Of a DNA stretch of 64,000 bases, positions 1 through 10,004 are shown piece by piece. Position numbers and translations under genes: made by a program. The stretch's first letter is position 1; every line of letters begins with the position of its first letter. The stretch comes from Megascapheus bottae (Eukaryota; Chordata; Mammalia; Rodentia; Geomyidae), in the NCBI GenBank assembly GCA_024803745.1, contig JANJXV010000100.1:3038001-3102000 (forward strand), read 5' to 3'. The notes under the pieces are model-generated. The model saw nothing but the letters and a program-made list of their open reading frames with translations. It ran no database searches and was not told the origin of the DNA.

Positions 1-3000
1 TATTGTCTAGGAATTCATCCATTTCTTCTAGGTTCTCAAATTTCTTGGCGTAAAGTTTTCAGAAATATTCCCCCATGGTATTCTGGATCTTGGTAATTTC
101 TGTCGTGATATTACCATTTTCATCTGCAATTTTGTTTATTTAGATATGCTCTCTTGTTTTTTGGTAAGATTTGCTAAGGGCTTCTCAATTTTGTTAATTC
201 TTTCAAAGAACCATCTCCTTGTTTTGTTGATTCTATAGGTTTTTGTTTCTTCCAAATCATTTAATTCTGCTTTGATTTTAATAATTTGCTTTCTCAAAAT
301 GGGTTTAGGGTTGGTTTGTTGCTTTTTTTCCAGGAGGTTAAAGTGAGACATTAACTAGTTGGTTTGCCATTTTTCCAACTTGCTGTTGTAGGCACTCAGC
401 ACTATAAATTTTCCTCTGAGTACTGCCTTTGTTGTGTCTCTAAGGAGTTGATATTTGTGTGCTCCTTATTTTTAAATTTCATAAACAGTGGGATATCTGT
501 TCTGATCTCTTCGATTACCCATTGTTTTTGATTCAACAATGTGTTGTTCAGTCTCCATGAGTTACCGGGTTTTCGTTGGTGGAGATACGTGTTCTGCTCC
601 AATTTGATGCCTTTATGGTCTAAGAGTGTGCATGGAATAATTTCAGTGTTTCTGAATCTGTCCAGGTTTGTTTTATGGCCTAAGATGTGGTCTATTATGG
701 AAAATGTTCCATGTGCTGCTGAGAAAAACGTATATTGTGGTGTTACTGGGTGGAATATTCTGCAGATGTCTGTTAGATCTAGTTGGTCTATATAGTTGTT
801 CAGTTCTAAGGTTTCTCTGTTGAGTTTTGCCTTGTTGATCTGTCCATAGGTGAGAGTGTTGTGTTAAACTCACCAATAATCACTGTATTTCGATCTATGT
901 ATGGTTTCAGTGTAAGTAAAGTTTGCTTGATGAAGTTTGGAACTCCGGGATTGGGTGTGTAAATATTTAGGATCGTTATGTCTTGCTGGAGGAAAGATCC
1001 CTTTAGTAGTATGTAGTAACCTTCTTTGTCTTTTCTTACTAATTTTAGTTTGAAGTCTATTGTATCTGATATGAGGATGGAAACTCCAGCCTGTTTATAG
1101 GGGCAGGTAGCTTGATAGAGTTTATTCCAACCTCTCACTTTCAAAAGATGATTGTTTCTGGGTAAGATGTGTCTCTTGAAGACAGCAGAACTATGGCTCT
1201 TGCTTTTTGATCCAACTAGACAGCCTATGCCGTTTAATTGGAGAGTTAAGTCCATTGATATTGAGAGTTAGGATTGAGAGATATTTATTAGTTCCTACCA
1301 TTTTTAAAAGCTTTTAGTAGGGCCTGTGTCTTGACAGTTCTTGTGGTCCTTAGATGGTATGCTATTTAGGTGCCATTTCTTTCCCTATATTGCATTTATT
1401 TTCTTTTTCTATGTATAGAGCATCTTTAAGAATTCTCTGTAGTGTTGGTTTTGTTTCGACATATTGTTGCAGCTTTTCCCTGGAATGGAATGTTTTTATT
1501 GTTCCCTCAGTTATGAATGAGAGCTTAGCTGGCTACAATATTCTTGGTTGGTAGTTATTTGATTTAAGGGCATGACATATATGCTTCCAGTCACTTCGTG
1601 CTTGCATGGTCTCTGCTGAGAAATCTGGGGTTATTCTGATTGGTTTGCCTTTATAGGTTACTGATCCCTTTTCCCTGGCTGCGTTTAGGATCTTTCTTTC
1701 GTTTCTATTGATCCATTTCGGATCACAATGTGGCGGTGGGATGTTCTTTTCTGGTCAGGTCTGTTTGGGGTTCTAAGAGCTTCTCGTATCTGGATGGGCC
1801 TGCCCTTCTGGATATTTGGGAAATTCTCTGAGATGATTCCCTGAAGTATATTTCCAATACCATTGACCTCTTTCTCCACGCCCTCCTCAATACCAACTAG
1901 CCTTAAATTAGGCTTCCTAATTGTATCTTGGACCTCCTGAAGCGCTCTCCCCATTTTCCTAGATTTGGATTGACTCATTTTCTGTTCTTTCTCTATAACA
2001 ACTAAATTATCTTCAGCCCCGGAAATTCTCCCCTCTGCATTGTCTAACCTGCTATCAAAGCTATCTACTTTATTTTTCATCTCCCTTGCTTCTAATTGCT
2101 CCCTTTGATGCCTTGCATCTCTTGTTTTACATCATGTATGGATTTCTTTATCTCCTAGATTCCCTTTTGAGTGTTCAGCTCAGTAGCTTTATTTTCTTTG
2201 GACATTTGCTGGAGTTTGGTCACGTTTTTATTTATGGATTCTATGAATTCATCCATCTTTCTTTGAAAAACCTTTATTATGGCCTCCTTTATGGCTTCTT
2301 CTTTTTCACTTATCACCTTGTTTATGCTTTCCTCTTGTTCACCTATGGCTTCCTCCATTATCTCTTTCTTTATATTTTCACATTTTCCAATAATGATGTT
2401 TATCAATTGCATTTGTGTAGCACTTGGAAGACTCTCCTCTAGGTGTGCCAGTGACTGTTCCACTGTCTGTTTACATTGGGTGGTGGATGTTGTTTCTTGA
2501 TTTGACATTTTTCTTGAGTTTCTTGTTCTGCCCATTTGAAAATGGGAGCAAGATTAATACTAAATACGATTATAGTTTTTCAGATATAACCAACCTAGAC
2601 CTCTGTAGCTGGCAGACACTAGATGTTCACAAGTTTTGATTGGTATTATCACTCTTTTTTTTGTGCACTTACAGACCAGTCTAATAGAACCACTGATAAG
2701 CGATTTATACCCAAAACAATAAGCCTCTCAATCCAATCTCTATTGTCTTTAAGTCCCTCTGAGCCTAGAGAATAATTAACCACCTACATATACAATATTG
2801 CTCAACAGCCATCAAGTATAGATCCGTGCAGTATAAGGGTGAAAGATGAGAAGAGGTCCAGAGATAGAAAAAAAGGATGAGAGAGGTCAGGGGAGGTACA
2901 AGAGGATTAACGTAGGAGTGTAAGTATATTGTAGTCATGAAGAAAAGGTATAGCATAAGGATAACTGAGGTAAGTTGGTAAGTAGGTAGCATATTTGAGT

Positions 3001-3092
3001 ACAAAGTTTGAAAAGTATTAGAATAAAACATATGTGTTGCTGCACGACTAGCTCTTAGGCCAACCAGGGGCTGCACAGTGGACCATGGGATG
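1..3092 (-). mobile_element. L1 element, 5' half, copy A
   Basis: Minus-strand L1. On the plus strand it reads from ORF2 (1-1255) through ORF1 (1533-2535) to the presumed 5'UTR (2536 to about 3092). ORF2 here is the endonuclease and the linker to RT, carried in several frames. One open stretch (806-1255) encodes a segment with the KVRGWNKLYQ and GVSILISDTIDFK endonuclease blocks. The rest of ORF2 lies left of the window. The 5' limit is taken where an inverted paralogue at 31318 stops matching. The element is inactive because ORF1 and ORF2 are both interrupted. Confidence 0.88.
1533..2535 (-). pseudogene. L1 ORF1 (RNA-binding chaperone), broken, copy A
   Basis: This encodes an ORF1p-type protein: a Lys/Glu-rich coiled coil at the N-terminal half, then an RRM-like block (NLRLVGIEEG, ENFPNIQKGRPIQI) and a C-terminal domain ending NNYQPRIL. 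ORF1p trimerises and binds L1 RNA in the retrotransposition particle. The frame opens at 2535 with an alternative ATG at 2508. A nonsense codon near 2157 follows the TQKGI residues, and a shift near 1690 breaks the C-terminal domain. Copies at 14720-15723, 45733-46733 and 58973-59975 carry different breaks. Confidence 0.85.
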
Positions 3093-3218
3093 GATCTGTT
3101 TTTCTTGTCTACGTTGAGGGAAAGGGGTATTTCACAAGATGCAGAAGCGAAGATTTCAGAAGCCAATGCTGTGTGTGAATTAGCTCGTAAACAGCATTTT
3201 TATTTTCTTTTATTTTTC

Positions 3219-3738
3219 TGCCAGTCTTGGGGCTGGGATTCAGGGCCTGAGCACTGTCCTCGGGTTTTCTCAAGTCTAGCCCTCTGCCACTTGAGCCACA
3301 GTGCTACATCTAGATTTTCTATCTATGTGATACTGAGCAATCAAACCCAGATATTCATGGATGCTAGGCAAGCACTCTACCACTATGCCAAACTCTCAAC
3401 CCTGACATAGTAATTATAAAGTCATCATCATCATATCAAAATATCCTTTCTCCTACAAAGAATGAACACTTATCTATGTGTGTAATGCTTTTTTTTAAAT
3501 TTCACTAATTCTTCTGTGTTTTTCCCTCTTGCATTTTTTACACATGACAGCAAAGCTAATCATCAGGAAAAAATTGATTAGGATACAGAAACCTAATAAT
3601 ATCCTAGTAGATTGACGTCAAAAATATGTGCAAGATGCCCTGTGTGTTTGACCTAGTGGTACAGTCCTTGGCTACCACGCAAAAAGACTCAGGTATGATT
3701 CCTCATTACCACATACATAGAAAAGTAAACTTTTCAGT
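3219..3738. repeat. Two SINEs flanking L1 5' end, copy A
   Basis: An antisense SINE occupies about 3219-3407. It holds the reverse of the tRNA-derived module, with 'gagcactgtcc', 'ccacttgagccacagtg' and 'gctaggcaagcactctac'. A sense SINE begins at about 3638 ('gtttgacctagtggtacag', with A-box and B-box-like parts). It is cut at 3738, where L1 ORF2 sequence starts. The same two SINEs sit at the same places in copies B, C and D, so they predate the duplications. The DNA between them (3408-3637) is AT-rich with no gene. Confidence 0.8.
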
Positions 3739-4690
3739 TTGTCAGTTTTACCTCCAGGTCTTTGATAAATTTGGAGTTAATTCTAGTGCAAGTTGACAAA
3801 GAAGGATCCAACTTTAGTTTTCTTCAGTTGCTTAACCAGTTCTGCCAGCACAACTTGTTGAAGAGGCTATCTTTCTTCTATTCTATTTTTTTGGCTCCCT
3901 TGTCAAAGATTAGGTGGCCATAGGTCTGTGGTTTAATATCTGGGTCCGCAATTTTATTCCATTGGGCTTCAGGCCTGTTTTTGTGCCAGTACCAAGCTGT
4001 TTTGAGAATTATAGCTCTGTAATAGAGTCTAAAGTTTGGAATTGAAATTCCTCCAGCGCTGTTCTTTCTGCTAAGAAGTGTTTTTTGCTATACGGGGTCT
4101 TTTATTATTCCATATGAAATTTTGAGTTGCCTCTTCTATTTCTTTAAAGAATGACATTGGGATGTTGATGGGTATTGCATTGAATTTGTAGATAGCCCTT
4201 GGCAAGATTCTCATTTTCACAATGTTGATTCTTCCAATCCAGGAGCATGGGAACTTTTTCCATTTCCTTAGTTCTGCTTTAATTTCCTTTTTTAGGGTAT
4301 TAAAATTTTCACCTAAACGGTCCTTTACATTCTTAGTTAAGCTAATTCCTAGGTACTTTATTTTCTTTGAGGCTATTGTGAAAGGAGTTTCTTTCCTGAT
4401 TATTGCCTCGTTCCTCTCACTGTTGGGGTAAAGGAAGGCAGTTGATTTGTGAGGGTTGATTTTATGGCCTGCTACCCTTCCAAAGCTTTGAATCAGCTCA
4501 AGGAGCTTGGGAGTAGAGTCTATAGGATTCCTTAAATACAGAATCATGTCATCTGCAAAGAGGGATAGTTTTATTTCCTCTTTCCCTACTTGGATCCCCT
4601 TTATGCTTGCTTCTTGCCTTATTGCACTGCCTAGGAATTCTAGTACTATGTTAAAAAGGAGTGGAGAGAGTGGGATCCTGTATGCTACCC
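3739..4690 (-). mobile_element. L1 ORF2 fragment (RT part), copy A
   Basis: Minus-strand ORF2 internal fragment. It runs from the C-terminal side of the RT domain back towards the catalytic RT core. The open part 4071-4547 carries the blocks [34 protein letters not shown] and [10 protein letters not shown]. The end at about 4690 ('gtgggatcctgtatg') is shared with copy D and reappears at 19215 in copy B, so it looks like the original 5' truncation of this L1. The other edge differs in every copy. Confidence 0.87.
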
Positions 4691-5954
4691 CTTAGCACTT
4701 TTATGCAAAGCTTAGGCCTGTGGCATTTTAAACACAATTCAACGCTCCGTTATTTGCTGGTTAATTAGTGGTAAAAAATTTTATGGAATTTATTGCATGG
4801 CTGATTTTCAACTGGAATCCTCAGGTCTCAGCTTATCTTGAGTAGCCTAGAGTACAGTACTTTTACAACCTGTATGCTCATACACATCTCTTCTGATCCA
4901 AACACTCATTGTTCAATTTAACTAACAAGATGTGACGAAAGATGATTGACTGTAATTTACTAGATGGGCTTCTAGTGAGTATATATTTCCACTTCCACTC
5001 TGAAGCCAGGGAAATGTTTCTGGTACATGTTTCAACTATCTCCTAAAGAGGAAATAATGTGTGAATACGTTTGCTAGTATTTCAGATAGGAGATGGACTT
5101 TGGTGTTTGGAACCTGTTGGGCAGAGTATATCAGCTGGGCTGTGATAAGAGAGATGATGTTTCAGACAGGAATATTTTCATCCCAGACAGACTTAATCCT
5201 GATCCTTGGATTTCATGCCTTGAGTAGATAGAATTACAAGTGTGAGCTGCCACCACCACCTGGTTCATTTTGGAAACCTTAATTGCTTCTCATTTGTTCC
5301 TTTGCTTTTTTGGATGATTGATCTAAGATGGCTGATTGTGCATCACAATGAAGTAATTGGCCTCAGGAATTGCAAATATTTGTTTCATCAGCACGGAATG
5401 AATGAAGTTGATCTAAACCCAATAGTATTTTCCTTGTGATAAATAGGGAACTTACCTATATCATTTTTCCTTGCCTTTGCTTTTCCAAAGCAAGCAACAT
5501 GTTTCCTAAAAACAACACTTCAAGAGAATATTATAATTAGAAGCTATCTTCTGCACACTTCAGAATAGTCCTTGCATTTATAAACTTATATGACAATATT
5601 AGGTAGAAGAATGGTGACTGTTAGTTTCATAACTATTTCATATGTTTTACTCTTTAAGGCTCATTAACTCAAGAAGAGATTAAATACATTTAGATAATAG
5701 TAGAACATAGCTGTTGCTGATTTGATGTGTGTGCAGATGATACACAGATTTATTAGGATTACTCAAAAGTTTTCTTCAAATTTTCAGTAGTAGACTGCTA
5801 TGCTAACTGGAAGGTGATAGTAATGATGCTGAAATTCTAGAATCAGCTATGAAGCAGAATTTCAGGGCAGAGTATTTGCTAGGGACTTAATTTCTAAGAC
5901 GCATATCAAGAATATTGAACTATATCACCAAATGATGGAGGACTCAGCGTCACA
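4691..5954. other. Low-copy intergenic DNA, copy A
   Basis: No gene is recognised. Two short antisense SINE remnants are visible: about 4800-4870 (a 'cctcaggtctcagcttatcttgagtagc'-like stretch) and about 5190-5270 ('gtgtgagctgccaccacc'). The rest is AT-rich and is duplicated at 19223-20490 and 62426-63690. The short open frames here are under 70 codons and show no family motif. Confidence 0.6.
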
Positions 5955-6428
5955 TTTTGTTTGTTTTATGCAAGTCCTGGGACTTGAACCCAGGGCCTGG
6001 GAACTGTCCTTAAATGTTTTTTTTTTTTACTTCAGGCTAGTGTTCTACCACTTGATCCACAGCTCCACTTCCAGATTTTTGGTAATGAACTGTAAATCAG
6101 AATATCATGCAATTTGTTTGGGCTGGATTCAAACCTGATTCTGTGTAGATAGCATTCCAAGTGTGAGCGCACAGATCCTGGCTAGTATCATTCATCATTC
6201 AAGTCATGGGACTGCAATTCTGCACCTGGGTTTTGTGACTGAGCTTTTCAGCTCAAGACTACTGCCCTATCCCTTGAGCAATAGGGCCATTTCTGGGTTT
6301 CTGGTGGTTAATTGGAGATTAGAGTCACATGGACTTCAGTGCCCAGGCTGACTTTGAACTGCTATCCTTGGATCCCAGCCTCTTGAGTAGCTACATTTAC
6401 AAGTGTGAGAAACCATACACGGCTAAAT
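5955..6428 (-). repeat. Two antisense SINEs, copy A
   Basis: There are two composite SINEs in reverse orientation, about 5955-6190 and 6205-6428. Each reads through 'cttgaacccagggcctggg' or 'gcacctgggttttg', a 'ccacttgatccacagctcc'-type block, then 'gttaattggag' and 'cttgagtagctac'. That is the reverse of a tRNA-like module joined to a 7SL/B1-like module. They are duplicated at 20490-20965 and 63690-64000. Confidence 0.8.
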
Positions 6429-6434
6429 TATTTT

Positions 6435-6835
6435 TTAAGTTAATTTTTTTTGTTAAGTCTATATTTAGTTGGCATATGGTTACATAAGTAATGAACACAT
6501 TTCTTAAGAAAATTGTTATCCCCTCCCTCATTTTTCTCTGTTTTCCTACCCTCAGCCCCCTCTCCACCCAGATTGTTCAGTTCATTTCCGTTTAGTGTCT
6601 TCCAAGTATCACTGTTCAATTGGTTCACCCTTTTTCCTTTGCTTTTTTTTCTTTTTACCATTTTATTATACCCTCTCCATTCCCCAAATCACATAAACCT
6701 ATGTACAAGACACAGGGTACCCGAATTCAACACAGTGACTACAGAGAATAAAACTAAAGGGAAAAAGAAGAAAAGAGGTAAAAAGCAAAGAAAATGAAAG
6801 AACATCATACAGTACCTTAGAAGCAACAACACTGA
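6435..6835 (-). mobile_element. Probable old L1 3'UTR, copy A
   Basis: This is a C/T-rich block ('cccctccctcatttttctc', 'ccctcagccccctctccacc') followed by an A-rich stretch containing 'gggaaaaagaagaaaagagg'. Similar sequence occurs at 20970-21350, and a related shorter piece lies at 27525-27690. The composition and layout resemble an L1 3'UTR read backwards, but no ORF2 is attached, so the family call is tentative. Several 60-95 codon open frames here are composition artefacts. Confidence 0.45.
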
Positions 6836-6844
6836 AAAAACAAA

Positions 6845-7328
6845 ACATAAAACCTTGGGCTGAAAATGTAGCTTGCCTAGCATGTATGAAACCCTGGATT
6901 CCATTCCTCAGCACCACATAAACCAAAACTGGAAGTGCCACTGTGACTCAGCTGGTACATTTCTAACGTTCAGCACAGAGTGTCTCCAAGTGACAAAAAT
7001 CTGTCACATTAAAGTGAGGCTTCAGAACTTTTTTAGGAACCAGTTACGTGATTTGGAAGAAAGTCCAATTTTCAAAAAATTACTAGCCAGGCGCTGGAGG
7101 GTCATAATTGTCATTCTACTAGCCAGGGAGAAGGTGATTCAAAGCCTTTGCAAACAAGAAAACGAAAACAAAAAAAAAACTGTAAGCTTCTTCTCTCCAC
7201 TTATCCACCCAAAAACTAAGTGGAGTTGTGGCTAAAACTGGTACAGCATTGGCCTTGAGGAAAAAGAACTTAGAGACCTTGCACAGGTCCAAAGTTCAAG
7301 CTCCCCACCAAGAAAGAAAAAAAAGGAG
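6845..7328 (+). repeat. Sense SINE cluster, copy A
   Basis: There are three sense SINE pieces. About 6845-7005 is tRNA-derived ('cttgcctagcatgtatgaaa', 'ccattcctcagcaccac', 'gaagtgccactgtgactcag'). About 7080-7180 is a 7SL/B1-like head ending in an A-rich tail. About 7216-7328 is a tRNA-like module ending in an A-rich tail. Copy B has the same set at 21385-21860. Confidence 0.72.
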
Positions 7329-7714
7329 TCCAGATACCTTAGTTTCAAAAGTATATCTGGATATCTTAGTAGATTTTTCTGATCTTTCCTCATTCATCTC
7401 ATGGAACCACATAATCTTGATCCTGATCTGACTAAGAGCCTGCATTGTGCGTAATAAATTCATTCCACATATTCCAGTAGAATCTGGACAGCTAACAGCC
7501 ACTTACCAATGCTTTATTCTACGTTTAGGCCAGTATGTCTTCATACCATCTACACAGTCAGCTATATCATCTTTCCAGAAGTAGCATTGAGTGTAGAACA
7601 CTCAGAACTAAAATAATTGCATAAAGATGTAATAAAACTCCTTGATTCATTAAGAAAATTTCTGTACCACTTAGAGCAAGTACATTAGTGGTATTTACCT
7701 CTAGCCACTTTTTC

Positions 7715-8715
7715 TAAAAAAATTTATTAACATTGAATTTTACATCATATTTCAAATGTCATGTTTAACCAACAAGTATTCAAGAAGGGAATCGCTATAC
7801 AATCACTGGCACATAAATTTTAGAATATAGTAAAAATTAAGCTGAGTCTTTGTATGTCATAGATACAGATTAATCTATAATAAAACACATGTCTACAGAG
7901 TGTATAGTCCATCCTAAATTTTTATGTCTATGTAGTTATGTTTATATCTCCAAAATTATGTCCAGAACGTTGGGTATCAACTATTCAATCATCGCTCTAC
8001 TACTGTTTGAAACTAATATCCATATATTAAGGATACCATGTACCTTTTGTTCCTTGGTCTTGACTTATCTCACTCAACAGGACTCACTCTAATTTCATCC
8101 ACTACCCCAAAAATGCCATTTTTATTTATTTCTGTGCAGATCTTGTTTTTATGTATTTATTTTTATTGTAATTTATAGAAGGGTTACATTATATTCACCA
8201 GACAGAAGTTGCATTACATCTCAAACTTTGATACCCCATGTAATGATATGGTCCCCATTTCCCTTCCCCTACCCCCACTCATGTTCATTTCACCCCTTCC
8301 CTATCCAATTTCAAATAACCAATTAGGCACATATGAAATATACCAGAAAACAAGGTGAAATATTGTAACAATATGATATATCCAAGGGATAGCAAAAGAG
8401 ATAAGAGATCACATAGTTCATTAAGGACAACAATCACTCATTACATGAGTTTTGTTTCTTTATCTTGAAGGTCCTTACATTTAGTGTCATACTATTTGTC
8501 ACGATGTCTCTAGATTCTGTTCTATTGTAAATCTCTGGTAGCAGAGCCCAAGGTTTCTAGTGAATTTGACAAATGAGGGAGACTCTTCGGCATATGTTCC
8601 TTTGAGTTTGGCTTACTTCACTTAATATGATTTTTTTCCTTTTCATCCACTTCCCCGAGAATGCCATTATTTTATCTTGTCGGTTGGTTATGTATCATTC
8701 CATTGTGTGTGTGTG

Positions 8716-8750
<35 letters not shown>

Positions 8751-9985
8751 ATGTGTGTGTGTGTGTGTGCGCGCGTATATCACATTTTTTGTAGTAGGGC
8801 ATCTGGTGTTTCCATCATCCAGCCTCATTTTCTACAGATATTTTTATAGTCTCTTTTTTATTTTCAGGGTAATGTATAGAGGGGTTACGATTACATTTAC
8901 AGGTAGTGGACTGCATTACTTCTCACACATTTATTCCACTCCACATGTTTTTGTCCCCAGTTCCCTCTCCCCTCCCCTTCCCAATCATCTTGTTTCCCCC
9001 CTTCCCTTTCCTATTTGACATAAACAAATAAACATATATACAATATGCCAAGGAAAAATTCAGATACAGTAACAATCTGACATTAAGCAAAGGGCAAAAT
9101 AAGAGATGAGAAATAACATAGTAGATTAAGGACAAAAATCACACAAGATTAAGCTCAACGATGACACAAGATATAGCTCTTGTTCCCATATCCTAGAGGT
9201 CCTTTCATTTAGTCTCATCCTATATGACCTTATATACCTAGGTTTTTGAGTTATTGTAATCCTCTGCTAGGAGAGTCCTACATGTGAACTAATTATTACA
9301 AATGAGGGAAACCATTGAGCTTATGTTTCTTTGGGTCTGGCTTGCTCTTACTTAATATGAATTTTTCCAAGTCTTTCCATTTTCTTACAAATGGGGCGAT
9401 GTCATTCCTTCTGATGGCAGCATAGCATTCCATTGTGTATAAGTACCACATCTTCTTGATTCAGTCATCTACTGAGTGGCATCTGGGTTGGTTTCATATC
9501 TTTGCAATGGTAAATAGTGCTGCAATGAGCATCATTTTGCTAGTGGCTTTAGTATGCCCTTTTTTCTGGACAATTGGGTAGATGCCAAGTAGTGGATTTG
9601 CTGGATCATAGGGGAGCTCTATGTTCAGTCTTTTGAGGAACCACCACACTGCTTTCCCTAGTGGTTGAATGAGTTAACACTCACACCAACAGTGTAGGTG
9701 TGATCCCCCCGGTCACTTCCCCACCAGTATCTCTTATTAGATTTTTTGATAATGGCCATTCTGACTGGAGTCAGGTGGAATCTCAAAGTTGTTTTGATTT
9801 TCATTTCCCTTATTGCTAAAGATATGGAGCATTTCTTCATGTGTCTAAAGCCCATTTTAATTTTTTCTTCAGAGAATACTCTTTTAAGTCTTTAGCCCAC
9901 CTTTTAATAGGATGGTTGTTTCTTTGAAGATTTGTTTGGGAGAGATTCATTTTTTTCAGCTATAGATATATTTTAGATAACTACA
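7715..9985 (-). mobile_element. Nested L1 3' ends, copy A
   Basis: Three related minus-strand L1 tails lie in a row: about 7715-8110, 8130-8695 and 8790-9985. Each passes from an A/T- and C-rich 3'UTR to a stretch like 'ggcttacttcacttaatatg', which is ORF2's extreme C-terminus on the reverse strand. The third is longest and includes the ORF2 C-terminal region (about 9360-9855), with GFRHMKKCSISL and [11 protein letters not shown] blocks read backwards. No complete ORF remains. The copy B counterpart is 22230-24510. Confidence 0.8.
8704..8776. repeat. (TG)n microsatellite, copy A
   Basis: Near-perfect TG dinucleotide repeat with single interruptions (TT, AT) and a CGCGCG end. It appears to have grown from the L1 ORF2 phrase 'ccattgtgtat'. 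Copy B has a shorter version at 23238-23294. Confidence 0.97.
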
Positions 9986-10004
9986 TATATTTTTGTAGAA
10001 AAAA

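Noticed and set aside
541..795. Plus-strand open frames such as 541-795, 1354-1554 and 13258-13533 as genes
   Set aside because: They are antisense to L1 ORF1/ORF2 and recur wherever that L1 segment occurs. The minus frames match L1 proteins and these do not.
3078..3410. A 110-codon plus-strand frame conserved in copies A, B and D (3078, 16268, 60520), nearly so in C
   Set aside because: It spans the L1 5' edge and an antisense SINE. Conservation follows from recent DNA duplication, and the residues are those of a translated SINE.
8661..9018. Cys/Val-repeat proteins near 8700 and 23200
   Set aside because: These are translations of the TG microsatellite.
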